Assembly (NCBI GenBank): GCA_002105175.1
Contig: MCGE01000005.1
Span: forward strand, 248,001 to 312,000
DNA from: Absidia repens
Lineage: Eukaryota; Mucoromycota; Mucoromycetes; Mucorales; Cunninghamellaceae
Length of the DNA stretch: 64,000 nucleotides
Direction: 5' to 3'
Position numbers and translations under genes: made by a program
Part shown: positions 37,457 to 51,898 of the stretch, one piece after another
Layout of the letters: each line of letters begins with the position of its first letter
Numbering within the stretch: position 1 is the first letter of the stretch
Notes under the pieces: generated by a model
Told to the model about the DNA's origin: nothing
Seen by the model: the letters and a program-made list of their open reading frames with translations, nothing else
Databases searched by the model: none

Positions 37457-38777
37457 ATGGGATCTTACACATCAAAAGAAGAAAAGAAGGTGGACGAAGG
37501 CTACTCTTATACAAGTGGTCTTTACTCTAGCGTGGTCCAAGATTATGACGAAAACGTAGTACGCAAACTCATTACCTCACGAAAATTGGCTCCTTTTTAC
37601 AAAGGTAAAGTTGGAAATTAACTTGACTTTTTTTCTGACTGTGATATGACATTTATTCTGCCGCGCTTTATCTTTGTTTTTAGGACGGGATGAAGTGGAT
37701 ACGCCTTCCGAAAATACAGCAAAAACAACAACAAACAAACCTTCGTCATCATCAGCATCGCCCAAAAACAAGCATGCGAAAATCAATCAATCAATGTTAT
37801 ACGCGGATGCCGTGGAATGTCCTATTTGTTTTTTGGTAAGTCATTTTGGGCGGGAGCTGACGGGTTTTATTTTTATTTTGCATTAATTTTTTACCCTTTT
37901 TGTGACACACGACTTAGTATTACCCTTCCAATATCAACTATTCCAAGTGTTGCGATCAACCTATTTGTACTGAATGTTTTGTCCAAATCAAACGCACCGA
38001 TCCTCTTTTACCACCTTGCTGTCCATTTTGTGTCCAACCAAACTTCGGAATTATCTATCAACTTCCATCATCATCTATCAATCGGTCTCCCCAGGTTAGC
38101 AAAAAGAAACATTGATTTTCCACTTACAACAAAAAAAAAGGTCATGCGGTTACTTATTATTATTATTCTGTATAGCGATACTCGACCTTGTTTTCTGTCA
38201 GCTCACCCGGTAATTATGCGATTATGAAAAATATCACCACCCGATCTACTTCGGGTCATACCCTATCGTCTCCATCTTCACTCAATGACAAATCATCTAA
38301 ACACCCACCACTAAATCTTTCCAAAGAACCTACTCGACGATCTTTAGCGAAACAAAAGCCATCCATGATTGTTCTTGTAGGTAAGTACTGCTCCAAATAA
38401 AATAAAGTAAAAGAGGGGTCGAGCACACTGCGGTTTACTTTTATGCACGTAGATTTTTCGCCTTCTTATCCTCACCACAACCAATTGTTTTATCATTAGA
38501 TCAAATCCGACCGACTGTCAACAAATCAGCAACAGCATCGGCAGCTGTCCCAGCAGCCTCACCCTTGGAATCATCATTACCCATCCGACGTTATTATGCC
38601 ACTGATTTGACTATGGAAACCCCAAGCTTTGAAGATTGGATGATCATGGAAGCTGTCCGGAGGTCGTTGCAAGATCAACAAAACACGCAGACTTCATCTT
38701 CCAATACAACGTCTCTCCTTCCCCACCAAACGACAAACACCCCATTAACTTCTGAGGATTCTTCCATTGTATGCTGA
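37457..38777 (+). CDS. sip5: SIP5-family RING-type protein
   Basis: Five exons: 37457..37604, 37684..37835, 37918..38094, 38176..38380 and 38500..38777, giving 319 residues. The N-terminus [11 protein letters not shown] fits a myristoylation site (Gly2, Ser at 6). The RING-like zinc domain is AVECPICFL, then [16 protein letters not shown], then PCCPFC, with the first intron of the domain right after CPICFL. This cysteine pattern with [20 protein letters not shown] is characteristic of yeast Sip5, a protein that interacts with the Snf1 kinase and the Reg1/Glc7 phosphatase. A basic S/T-rich middle is followed by a conserved C-terminal block, [20 protein letters not shown], a ubiquitin-interacting-like helix. 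Ligase activity is not established for the family. Confidence 0.9.
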
Positions 38778-39097
38778 TGATTGGTGGTTTAGTGAATAGT
38801 CCCTTTTTCCTTCCTTTCTACTTTATTATTCAGCCCTTTTATACATATATTTCATGCATTATACATTGTCTATCTCCACCCACCCCTTCTTCCCTTCTTG
38901 TGTTCGTTTTTATATAATATCTGCACACACATATACATTTTTATCCCCTTACTTTATTTACTTTATAAGCACTAGTATATTATATTTCCACACAGTATTA
39001 TATTCACATTTAAAATAAAAATAAATAACATGTTACATGGCTTTTTTTTTTTTTTTTACATGAATGTTTTTCTTCCTTTCGTTAGTTTCAAAATATC

Positions 39098-40190
39098 ATA
39101 TGGTGCAGTTAATCAAGAACATAATGCATATCTTCATTGATGCAATTTTTTATGTTCAATTTCAAAAAATTTCAAAAATTCGAATTACTAGGTGTGAGGG
39201 GCAAGGCCGTTGAAATGTGGTTTTTGATGAAATTAGACACACATATCCCAACCAAAACTGTACCCTCGGACGCTAGTCATGAGAAGTGGGGAGAAGTAGC
39301 AAGAAAGGAATGCACAATGATTTATAGGCACCTTTAACTAATTCATTTACATGATTAGTCGAGCAAGAGTATAACGACCTTAGTCAACGAGAAAGTAAAT
39401 ATTTGGTGGCTCACAAAATAGCTATGATACAATAGAGACATTACTAATTATGAGGTAGGCCAGAGTATGGTTCATAAAACGGACGTATTTTATTGATGTA
39501 TATTGGTGGATGCTAGAACTAAACGGAGAGGGGTTCATTGTAACAAATATGTAAAGGAAGGATCTATTGGGGAAAGCAGGTGTGAGACTGAAAAATGAGA
39601 TTGAACGATAAACACTAATCTAAACAGGCAATTGTAAGTGGAAGCTAATATAATGTACAGTACAAGGCATGCATAATCACTGAAGAGACAATTTTTATTG
39701 AAGCACAACAGTGGTCAACACTAATCAAAAAGGATTGTGGTAGTAAAACAGAGATCTACCGCACAATACATGAGAAAGACTAAATGGGACATTCACTGAA
39801 GCATGTAAAAATAGACATATTTTATTTAAATAAAGGTCCAAACGTTGGACACCTAGCACTAAACTAAGCCAAAAAGCCAACTAATGGGGGTCCCAACCAA
39901 ATCCTGAATCCAAAATGAAAGAGTTTCCCCATGCATCATGTAATCCTTGAGATAAAGCCCCTTCTAAACTAGTCCTGACACTAATCTAAGATCACCATAA
40001 CCTCAAAGAGTTGGAAGGTGAAAAAAAAAAAGAAAAAAATTGGAAAAAAAACAAGGAAGATCTAGAAAAAAAAAAAAAAAATTGGGAAGAAAATAAATAT
40101 CCACGTGTGCGGGATTTGAATTGGGGGGGGGTTATCTCGCCTGAGCGGGTGCGGTTACCTCGCGCTCCACACCTAATTGTATATAATACT
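39098..40190 (-). repeat. Most complete copy of the dispersed SINE-like repeat (copy E)
   Basis: Minus-strand order: tRNA-like head with A-box-like AGCGCGAGGTAACCG (complement of 40152-40166) and B-box-like ATTCAAATCCCGC (complement of 40109-40121), spaced about 31 bases apart (inner edges) as in a tRNA; CACGTGG; A/T-rich spacer; core 39820-40020 with GTTTCCCCATGCATC; tail units at about 39480-39600, 39602-39693 and 39695-39793, sharing ATTGAA and AACACTAATC. The distal segment 39098-39235 matches 6335-6500. There is no coding frame of note, so it is non-autonomous. Confidence 0.75.
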
Positions 40191-40234
40191 GGGAAGACTG
40201 CTATAATAAGCTAGGTGGGAAGGCGTGAATTAGA

Positions 40235-40270
40235 TATACGTATATACATATATACATATATACATATATA
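40235..40270. repeat. TATACATA microsatellite
   Basis: Tandem ATACATAT units downstream of the repeat copy E head. A simple-sequence repeat with no evident function. Confidence 0.85.
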
Positions 40271-40512
40271 ATGGACAATATTATGTATTGATGCCAAAGT
40301 ATTCATTATATAGAACTTTTTATTCATAATTTTGGATGTAAAAAAGTGGACATATGTACGAGAATATATAAAATATGTAAAAAAAAAAAAAAAAGATGGA
40401 TAATACGAATCAGCTAAATTTAACTAGGATAGAACAGAAAAAAAAAAAAGAGTAAAATATGGGAAGAGAGCTGTGGATTTCATAAGCATATATAAAGTAA
40501 ACTATTAACTAA

Positions 40513-42263
40513 CTAGACCGAATTCAACTTTGTTTTCTTGCTGTCCTCCATTACTGCAGAGGTCCTTCGTTTCGTACCTGCCAAAGTCTTCGAATCAGAA
40601 GCTGTTGAGTCATGGGATGCTGATGCAGGTGGTGTGGAGGTAACTGATGATGATGATGATGAGGCTGACGACGGCGATGAGGACAAGGAAGATGATGCAG
40701 GTGGAGCTACTAGTGATGAGGATGACATCGGCCATTGGAAGGCGGTACCGTGAGGGAAAGACGACAAAGGCGAACTGGAATTGTTGGGATAATAAAATTC
40801 AGGATAAAAAGAGGATGGGCTCGGCAGCATATTGTGAATCAATTGAGAAGGGAGACTTGCAGAAGGTAAGGCAGACACCGGTGAAGGTTGATGTTGATGG
40901 GCAATTCCATAAAATGGCATCGATGACGAAGGTGTTCTTTGGTGTGGATATGTTGATACGGGAGTGCATGGCATCCATATACCAGGTGATGGGGCTGCTG
41001 CTGGTGGTGGTGTTTGTGAAGGTACACAAGGATATAATGTTGTTGGACGTTGTTGTATGGCGTCATAGTGAAGACTTGTGTCGATAGCAGTGGGTAGATG
41101 ATGGGTGGCTGCAAATGACGAGACTGTGTTCGTGAAGGGAGTGGTGGTGATGCTGGTTGTTAGCTGGGGATGATGGTGTTTTTTTGACTGATGAGCGCTG
41201 TTATCTGCAAGATGAGATTGTAAAGGGGGTGTCAAGAGTTGAGTGGCGGGAGGTGAAGGAGATCGAGATATAACGTGAGTTTTTGTTTGATGTGGAGGAG
41301 GAGATGTTGAAGATAAGGCTTCATCCATTGATAGCCCAGGCGTAGGTGGGATCAAAGTACTGGTTCGTAAATGTCGCGGTGTAAAATAACCAATGGATGT
41401 CTATATAAAGTTAAGAAAGAAAAAAGTGAGTATCCCCGACTAATTCATCCTTCGTCAGTAATTGTTTACCTTGGGCCTGTCTTCCTCTTGTTCTGGGTGA
41501 CAAGGGCTACCCTGACTAACTGAGGATGATGAAATATCTATATTATCAGATTGATTCATCATCATGCGCTGCTGTTGTTGTTGTCGTTCAAATGCTTGGC
41601 GTTGCACAATTGCTTCTGTCAAATCACGATGATGTTGTGGCTGGAGAGTCTCTGATGCGGTAATTTTGCCAATCTGGTCATTGTCTTGTTCAAAGTCAGT
41701 TGTTGTCCCGCCATTTTCAAACTACGAAGTTGGTGAAAAAAAGGAAAAGGAAAGTCAATATGCATGAGAAACAAAGCGAATCAAACTAGATAGCTTTTTT
41801 TTTTTTTTGTTTTGATTTGTTTTTCCCTGAGCAAAGCTTCAGGTGGTCGAGTGATTGTTTTCGTGATTCACTTACATCCGCATTGCTTTTAGTTTCATGA
41901 GGTTCGTTGTGCTACATAATACATTGTGAATTTTTCAAGGGTTAGCAAGTCGCCGTATATGTTTGAATACAAGCATACCTGAGTGTATTTCATCAATATT
42001 TTGTCCATGTCATCACTTGAATATTGGATCAATTTGTTGTTAGAGCTGAATATCACCACGGCCACTTCACAGTTGCAAAGGACACTTAGTTCATATGCCT
42101 TTTTCATCAACCCATGCTTTCGTTTGAGAAAAGTCACCTATCAAAACAGAAGGAAAAGCTTATCAGTGTTGAGCTATTGTTTTATCTTGTAGATCCGCTT
42201 CTGTTGTACCTGTTTGTTGCGTTCATCTTCAATCGGCTGGATCTTTATCTTTTTGCGTCCCAT
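40513..42263 (-). CDS. MADS-box transcription factor, MEF2/RLM1 type
   Basis: DNA-binding regulator of the MEF2-like MADS class (Rlm1/Smp1 in yeast, cell-wall integrity MAP-kinase target). The first exon encodes [18 protein letters not shown], and the MADS domain continues [18 protein letters not shown] and [18 protein letters not shown] across an intron placed exactly after NKQ. A MEF2-like second part follows ([18 protein letters not shown]). Then come a 12-residue exon ([12 protein letters not shown]), a Q-rich stretch and a long S/T/P-rich region with many SP/TP sites, which fits MAP-kinase control (inference). The end is [19 protein letters not shown], stop at 40513. Expected length is about 500 residues. 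The acceptor before the MADS core exon is TGATAG. Confidence 0.92.
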
Positions 42264-43663
42264 GTCAGTTCAAGTGATTCTAGTATAAAAAATAAAACAA
42301 AGAAAACAGTTAGTGACGAGGTTTACCACGCCTTTGACGTTCCTTTCACACTTGTCATATGCTGAGCAGCATAGTGCATGTTTAAAACACATTCCTTTTT
42401 TTTTTACTTTTTCTTTTTACTTTTTTTTTACCTTCTTAAAATATGAAAATTCGGCTATTGTATAAAAACAAGGGAAGGAAAAGAGAATGTATCCGTCTGA
42501 AAAAGAAAAATTCGAAAAAAAAAGAAACAGGTGCACAGTAAGAAAGAAAGAAAAAAAAAAACTATTTTTAACTTCTGGGACTCGATTTTCATTGGCTGAT
42601 AACTGACTTGCGGCGGCGATTACAATTATAGGTGGTCCATCCGTCAGCTGTCAGTTAAGAACAACCAAATATATGCTCTTTTGTTGAAAATGCAAAGTAC
42701 GTAAAGACACAAGCCCAGTCATTGAATGGCTGAAGCGATAAGAGACATAATCATTACTTTATACAGTAGGAAAAACAAAAAATAAATAGCATGATTTTTG
42801 ATTATTATTGTTGTTTGGTTTTTGTTTGAATCTTTCCGTATTTGGTAATATCAGACTTCGCTCACACAAGGCTTATGTTACTGCATGTACCGAAGTGACA
42901 TCAGTTTTCTTATCAATGTTGTTCATATTGCCAAGTCATGTATATATGATATAAAAAAATAGAAACAGATAATTTTTATTACAATACAATATCATACTGT
43001 GCTGTACATTGGTCAAACATGGGATACATACATACAGACTTGAGAAATATATGATAATCTGGGTATGATATGATGCATGTGTATGATATCATATGTATGA
43101 TAAACAAACCAAATTATGTAGGGGTATAAAATAAAAGTGACAGCTGGTTGTGGTGGGTAGGGAGGAAAGGCTAATTAATGTCAAGGGTCGATTTAATAAT
43201 ACTTTTTTTTTTTGGCAATATGTTAAGGCGGCCCGAAGGGGGAAGGGGTCATGTGGTGTAGGTCATCAGGGTGTTGGATGCGGAGAGCATGCTGTGCTAA
43301 GGATAAGTGTGATTCTATTTCTTGATCTTGTTTATTGATTCCTATTTCAATGCAACCAGCGTATGTCTTCAAAAGATATCTGAAATCAGCGATGTGAACG
43401 AAGACATACATGTACTGTATATGCAAATGATCAGATGGTATTTAATGGTCTGGCTACATATGATGTATATAGCTGTCAAAAAAGAGCATTTCTTTCCAAA
43501 ATATAAATATAATGATAAAATGAGGGTCTTTTTTATTTATTTCAAATACAATCAAAACATTCAATGGTAATATTAAAATATGATCAAACTAATATGAAAT
43601 AACGCTACAGAAGAGAAGGGGGATAAAGAAATAAGTAATCTACATATCAACAACGATTTGCAT
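42264..43663. other. Intergenic region, MADS promoter and CreC 3' region
   Basis: 1.4 kb between the MADS start (minus) and the CreC stop (minus). T-rich runs at 42392-42440 and A-rich at 42518-42560 lie just upstream of the MADS gene. A region at 42960-43030 vaguely resembles the repeat tail unit, but too weakly to call. No gene is recognised. Confidence 0.5.
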
Positions 43664-46967
<3,304 letters not shown>

Positions 46968-47523
46968 CCGTTTGCAATATCAGAGTGATTATTCAATCAG
47001 GTGAAAGAGTAGTCGAGAATACGAAGATATAAATAAATAGAGAAAGGTTTCTTACTATAAACAGTAAAGAAGAATAAGGGTCGGGAGTTTGCAGGGTAAA
47101 AAAAAAAAGAGAGAAAAAAGAGTGGGAAAAGAAAAGAAAGAATGAAATACTTTTTATTTTTTAAACCCTGAATTTTGCGCTTAAGCTTGTGACTTGCGGG
47201 CTTCTAATAACATATACTAACAAAGGCTTTTTTTTCAATTAGGCTTTCTATGGTTATCGTTATATTATTATTCCTAATAGGTTGAAATATTTCATCTCCA
47301 ACCCCAGGTTTACTTCGAAGTCAAAGGATACAATGCTATTGGTAGATTGGACCTACTTTGTCGTACCTGACTTGCCGACAACTGAAAATTGACATAATTT
47401 AATGCGCCGACTCAATCTTTTTTTTTTATATATATCTCTGCTGACAATAGCAACCTTCGCAGTTCTCTCTCCCTCTCTCTTTTTTTTCTTTACTCTCTTT
47501 GTCTCATTTCTGTGTGCTAATCT
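46968..47523. promoter_or_regulatory. Divergent promoter region of CreC and the hydrolase-phosphatase gene
   Basis: 556 bases between divergent starts. A/G-rich on the plus strand at 47095-47150 (sense C/T-rich for CreC). CT-rich CTCTCTCCCTCTCTC at 47464-47478 lies ~45 bases upstream of the hydrolase ATG, as often seen at fungal transcription starts. No gene is seen. Confidence 0.5.
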
Positions 47524-50001
47524 ATGACAACTATACAAATCACGAACAAATTTGGTGAAACCATATCTGGTTTGCTTGAAAAGAAACCTGAACTAGATCC
47601 CACTCGAAGCAAGTCTCGTCTCATTTTGATAGCCCATGGTGCCTTAGGTAATTGGCTTTCTCAGGAAATAGCGGGACTCAGAACACATTCTTTTTGACAC
47701 AATTTTATTTATTTATTGTATAGGGCATAAGAACTACTTATATCAACGCCTGCTTGCCCAAAAGCTTCCATACTCCAGTTTTCGTTTCGACTACAGGGGC
47801 AATGGCGACAGCACTGGATCCGCCCAATATGCTAATTTTATAGTAAGCACCTATCAGTGAGTAAGAAGGAAAAATGCATTCTCAAAATTGGGTTACATTT
47901 CGTATATATAGGAAGATACAGAAGACGTATTTGAAGTTGCCAATTACTTTGAACAAGAAGGATACGAAATATGGGCAGTTATCGGACATTCACGAGGTAA
48001 TAACTGAAAAATTGGTATACCGTGGCGTCACTGAACTCTTTCCCCCGGGAGGGTTTTTTATTTATTTTATATATATTAATAGGCTCTGCATCTTGTTTCA
48101 AATATGCTACAACTTGTGATAAACCTCTGGCTCATGTTGTCAATGTATCTGGTAGATATGACATGAATGATGGTTCAATCTTGGCCAATCTTCCTGATAA
48201 CAACAAGAAACTGAAGGAACAGGTACGTAAGATCTAATAAAAACGCTCATCTTCAGATGTTCATGTTACCCCATGCTTTATTTTTTTTTTACCATAGGGA
48301 TATTTTTTATGGACGTTCAAGAAAAAAGGAAGGACTCTGGAGACGAAGGTGACCGTGGAAGAAGCAGACAAATTTAGACAATGGGACAATTCTCATGGTA
48401 AGAAGGAAAGCATGAGGGCAAAATAGGGTTGTCGATGAGTGAGTTGAATTATATTCATGATTTCGTTGTTTTGCGATTTAGTTGCCCATATGCCCAAGCA
48501 AACAAGTGTATTGACGTGCCATGGACTTGCCGATACTGTAAGCAAATTTTATCAGGTAAAGAAAAAGTAAATGTATAGTAACCTTCCGCTTTTGTACATC
48601 ATTAGTTGGTTCCTCCATACAATGGTGCCCTCTTCGCCAATCAAATTCCTACCCATACCCTTAAGCTTGTTCCTGGAGCTGATCACAACTTTGCTGGAAA
48701 ATTTGACGAATTAGTGGATATCATCCTCAATTATTTTGACCAACATGAAATGGATGCTTATTCCAAAGCAATGTCAATGGGACAACATGTTTCGGTGTGT
48801 ATTCCTCGCTGGATCGATGTCAAAGGGGTCAAGAACTTTCGTGATATTGGTGGATGGCCGTTGAAAGATGGTTCTGGTTATATTCGAGATAGACTTGTTT
48901 TCAGATGCGGACAGTAAGTTGAAAAAATAAAAAGTAGACGATGATAATAATGTTAATGTTTTTTTTTTTTTTTTTTTTTTGTTATCTTATTGGCATAGCC
49001 TCGTGAATATTACTGAGGAAGGAATCAATACATTGAAACACCTCAATGTTATTGCCGCATTTGATTTTCGTTCAGATCCTGAAATTGAACGTCAAGGCTT
49101 GGCACCGTAAGTAGGCTCAAGACAAATTACAGAAAACTACATCATGTGTACTGACACTGTTTCGCCTTATTTTATTCTTTTACCTTGGTATTTACATAGA
49201 GAAATCCCTGGACTCATTCGTTATCCATCTGCAATGTTTACAGAGGCTGATTACTCTCCAGCTGCGTTGGCTTCTCGTTGGAAAGGCTATTTTGAAGGAC
49301 CTCTAGGATTTCCAAAGGTGTACAGCGTTATTCTCGAAAAAGCAAAAGTTCAATACAGAAACATCTTCTTGCATATGTTGGAACATCACTCCAGTCAATC
49401 CACGAAGTCTCTTATTATTCATTGTACTGCTGGAAAGGTATGCCTTTTCCTAACAGATGAACCTTGATTTTGACACTGCGACTGCTTTATAATACTAACC
49501 TGTTTGTCTTTTTGTTTGATGATTAGGATCGTACGGGTGTATTTATCATGCTTTTGCTCGGACTTTGTGGTGTTGATGAAGAAATTATTGCCCGAGAATA
49601 TGCACTAAGCAATCTTGGCTATTGGGGTAAAACCAGATACATATGAAAAAAAGTAACCATGTTTAATCAGGTTGCTATTTATATAGAATCCGAAGAAGAA
49701 TTGGAAAGGAAGTCTGTCCTATTGGGAACTACTATTGAAAACATGAAAATGGTGATGTCTGCTCCGTAAGTACCGATTCAAAATAAAACTGATTGACTTT
49801 GAAGTTTTTAATTTTCGTTATATATTTAGCTATCTTGGTATGAAGGAAACCATTCGCCAAGTCAAGGAACGTTGGGGATCCATTGAAGGCTACGTGCGGC
49901 ATGAATGTGGTTTATCGACCGACCAAATTCAAGGCATCCGTGATTTGATGATTGTACCCGTACGATTCGAACATCGACAATTATTCCGGCCCAAACTTTA
50001 G
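47524..50001 (+). CDS. Fused alpha/beta hydrolase and tyrosine/dual-specificity phosphatase
   Basis: Twelve exons were read: 47524..47647, 47724..47842, 47912..47996, 48083..48222, 48298..48397, 48482..48537, 48606..48913, 48999..49106, 49200..49437, 49527..49626, 49687..49765 and 49830..50001, giving 542 residues in one frame. Residues ~1-245 are an alpha/beta hydrolase: LILIAHGALGHKN, FRFDYRGNGDSTG, nucleophile motif GHSRG at 106-110 (Ser108), a second-site HGLADTLVPP and the likely catalytic His in GADHNFAGK. Residues ~265-542 are a phosphatase of the Y_phosphatase3 type: IDVKGVKNFRDIGGWPL, AFDFRSDPEIE and the P-loop HCTAGKDRTG with Cys422. The P-loop is split by an intron right after AGK. 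Substrates are unknown; I infer a cytosolic enzyme as no signal or membrane segment is seen. Confidence 0.88.
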
Positions 50002-50387
50002 AATTATCAATTATTTTTGATCAGTTTAGTATTTGTATTACTTATATTCATAGAATTAATTTTTTCTATTATTGAAGGAAATAACACACTTTCAATTATA
50101 TACGGTCGTTTGGTTGTGCAGTGTATCATATGTTGCTATCGAAATTGAAATACGTGTGTGTGGGGAGGGATGGGGCCCGAAGTAGGGGAAAATAATATAA
50201 ATGATGTATGTTGCACCAATGCTCTCTAGTTTGTCGATTTGACTGTATAATCCCCAAATAAAATATGGAATTATAATTCCGACACCTCCTTCTGAATTTT
50301 TTGTTTTCTTTTTTTTTTACTTTTTTTATTTTTTTATTTTACCTTCTTATTTGCATATTATCACCATTCACCTATTGACCTTACCCT
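50002..50387. other. Intergenic region between the fusion gene and the zinc-finger gene
   Basis: 386 bases. An AATAAAA at 50257-50263 is the probable poly-A signal of the fusion gene. A T-rich stretch at 50298-50345 precedes the next start codon. No gene is seen. Confidence 0.5.
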
Positions 50388-51335
50388 ATGTTAAGTTTGT
50401 TCAAGAAGATTGCAAATTATTTTACTCCTCTTGATGAAGAAGCTGAAGTAGAACGAGCGGTGGCATCAGCACCCCCAGTGATCACTGATGATGAAATTCA
50501 AGAAACACCAACCAAATCGGACAAAGACGTTAACGAAACCCCAACAACAATAGACTACAGCATCAATGGAGTACCAGTTGTAAGATGCGACGATTATGGC
50601 GATGAATTTAGACAGACTTATATGAACAAGTCCTCCCATAGTACAACGAAAAAAGCACGCCACTTTAGACAACATAACCCAGGTGAAGGTAAATTTCGAC
50701 TTGACCTGGATTCAACAGCCAATATACGACGTGGTAATCTAGTCGCCACCACCACTATCAAAAAAGGAAAAAAGAAACCCGAGACAGCAGCGTATGATGA
50801 ACGTCAAAATCCTTTCATTTGGGCAGGTCCAATAATTAAAACAGCCACAGTATCGAAACCAAATGACGGTAAATCCACTTTTATGAACTATGATACATCA
50901 ATGCTGAACAAAAACCAATTACCTCTATCTCATGTTGAAACAGAAAACACATCGATAGCACCAAAGAAAGACAGCAACGATCGATCAGCTGATGTTGAAA
51001 AGAAAAAATCCGGCAAGAAGAAACCAACGTCAAAGAAACGCAATGATAATGCGTCAGCTAAATCAACTCGTCAACCTGAACAATCATCAGACACCACCAA
51101 GGCTCGATTAGGAAAACGGACCCATCAGGACTCAACAACCGAACCACCAGCAAAGCAGAAGCGCCTTCAGTCAAAACCTACACAGATAACCTTCAACTTT
51201 CGCACCACACGGGGTCGCGCGAAAAAGCTAGGGGACCACCAATGCCTTGTTTGTGGAGAAACCTTTTTCGATTTGGATAGTAGAGACGAACACGCCGAAA
51301 CCGAACACCCAGGGACACACACATGGAAACACTAA
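50388..51335 (+). CDS. Intronless orphan protein with a C-terminal C2H2 zinc finger
   Basis: One uninterrupted frame of 315 codons, unusual in a window where nearly every gene is intron-rich. The N-terminus (MLSLFKKIANYFTPLDEEAE) looks like an amphipathic helix. The middle is polar, rich in K, T, S, N and P, with basic clusters (EKKKSGKKKPTSKKR) that could be nuclear localisation signals, and seems disordered. The last ~30 residues carry one finger: CLVCGETFFDLDSRDEHAETEH, pattern C-x2-C-x12-H-x4-H, just after RTTRGRAKKLGDHQ. I do not recognise a family. A single finger of this type may bind nucleic acid or ubiquitin; both are guesses. It sits between the fusion gene and proteasome PRE2, all on the same strand. 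Confidence 0.8.
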   Translation: MLSLFKKIANYFTPLDEEAEVERAVASAPPVITDDEIQETPTKSDKDVNETPTTIDYSINGVPVVRCDDYGDEFRQTYMNKSSHSTTKKARHFRQHNPGEGKFRLDLDSTANIRRGNLVATTTIKKGKKKPETAAYDERQNPFIWAGPIIKTATVSKPNDGKSTFMNYDTSMLNKNQLPLSHVETENTSIAPKKDSNDRSADVEKKKSGKKKPTSKKRNDNASAKSTRQPEQSSDTTKARLGKRTHQDSTTEPPAKQKRLQSKPTQITFNFRTTRGRAKKLGDHQCLVCGETFFDLDSRDEHAETEHPGTHTWKH

Positions 51336-51898
51336 TGTACAGAATCAAGATTTATGATGGTGAATTTACTTTAGTATTTATTATTGGTTATTCTTTCTCT
51401 TTATCTCTTTTTTTATTTTCTTTTATCTGCTTTTTTTAAATTATCAAATAAACCATATTGTTTTACACCTATCGTTTTGCTTTTATATTTTTTGGGCATT
51501 GTTTTTTGAAAAAAGGAAGAGGGAATAGTTTAGGCAGAGATATACAATTTTGAAAAAAAAAGGTGCGCTTATTGGAGAATTTATTAGAGAACTGTAGGAA
51601 CAGGATCCATTGTGAAAATTATGAATGTGTGAGGGAGCTTGGGAGATTATTGTAGAAATTGGACCCATTATGAAAATTTGTGTACCTAAAAGATTGGGGT
51701 GGGGTAGGGACTGATGTTACTCCTACATTATATGAATTGCACCGGTAGGAATTGGGGACGGGTGGGGGGGGGTTAGAAGGCTCACTAAAATGACTGAGAT
51801 GGGACTTTACTCCGACAGCAAAAGTGCGTTACGTCAATTTTTTTTTTTGAACGCGTGGTCCTTTTTTTTCTTCTTCTTTTTACTTTTAAACCTCACTC
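51336..51898. other. Intergenic region before PRE2
   Basis: 563 bases. AATAAA at 51447-51452 is a likely poly-A signal for the zinc-finger gene. A short duplicated motif, GTGAAAATTATGAATGTGTG near 51613 and TATGAAAATTTGTG near 51669, each beside GGA(A)CC(A/C)ATT, suggests a local duplication. A TATA-free, pyrimidine-rich PRE2 promoter ends at 51898. Confidence 0.45.

Larger units (their letters stand above)
38778..40512. other. Intergenic region dominated by a repeat copy
   Basis: 1.7 kb between SIP5 and the MADS gene 3' end, with no supported gene. The left part is C/T-rich SIP5 3' UTR, then a long dispersed repeat copy (about 39098-40190), then a TATACATA microsatellite (about 40235-40270), and A runs at 40380-40394 and 40439-40449. 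Confidence 0.6.

Noticed and set aside
42960..43030. Possible repeat tail unit upstream of CreC's 3' end
   Set aside because: Shares only AATTTTTATT and TTGGTCAA-like words; too weak to distinguish from AT-rich background.
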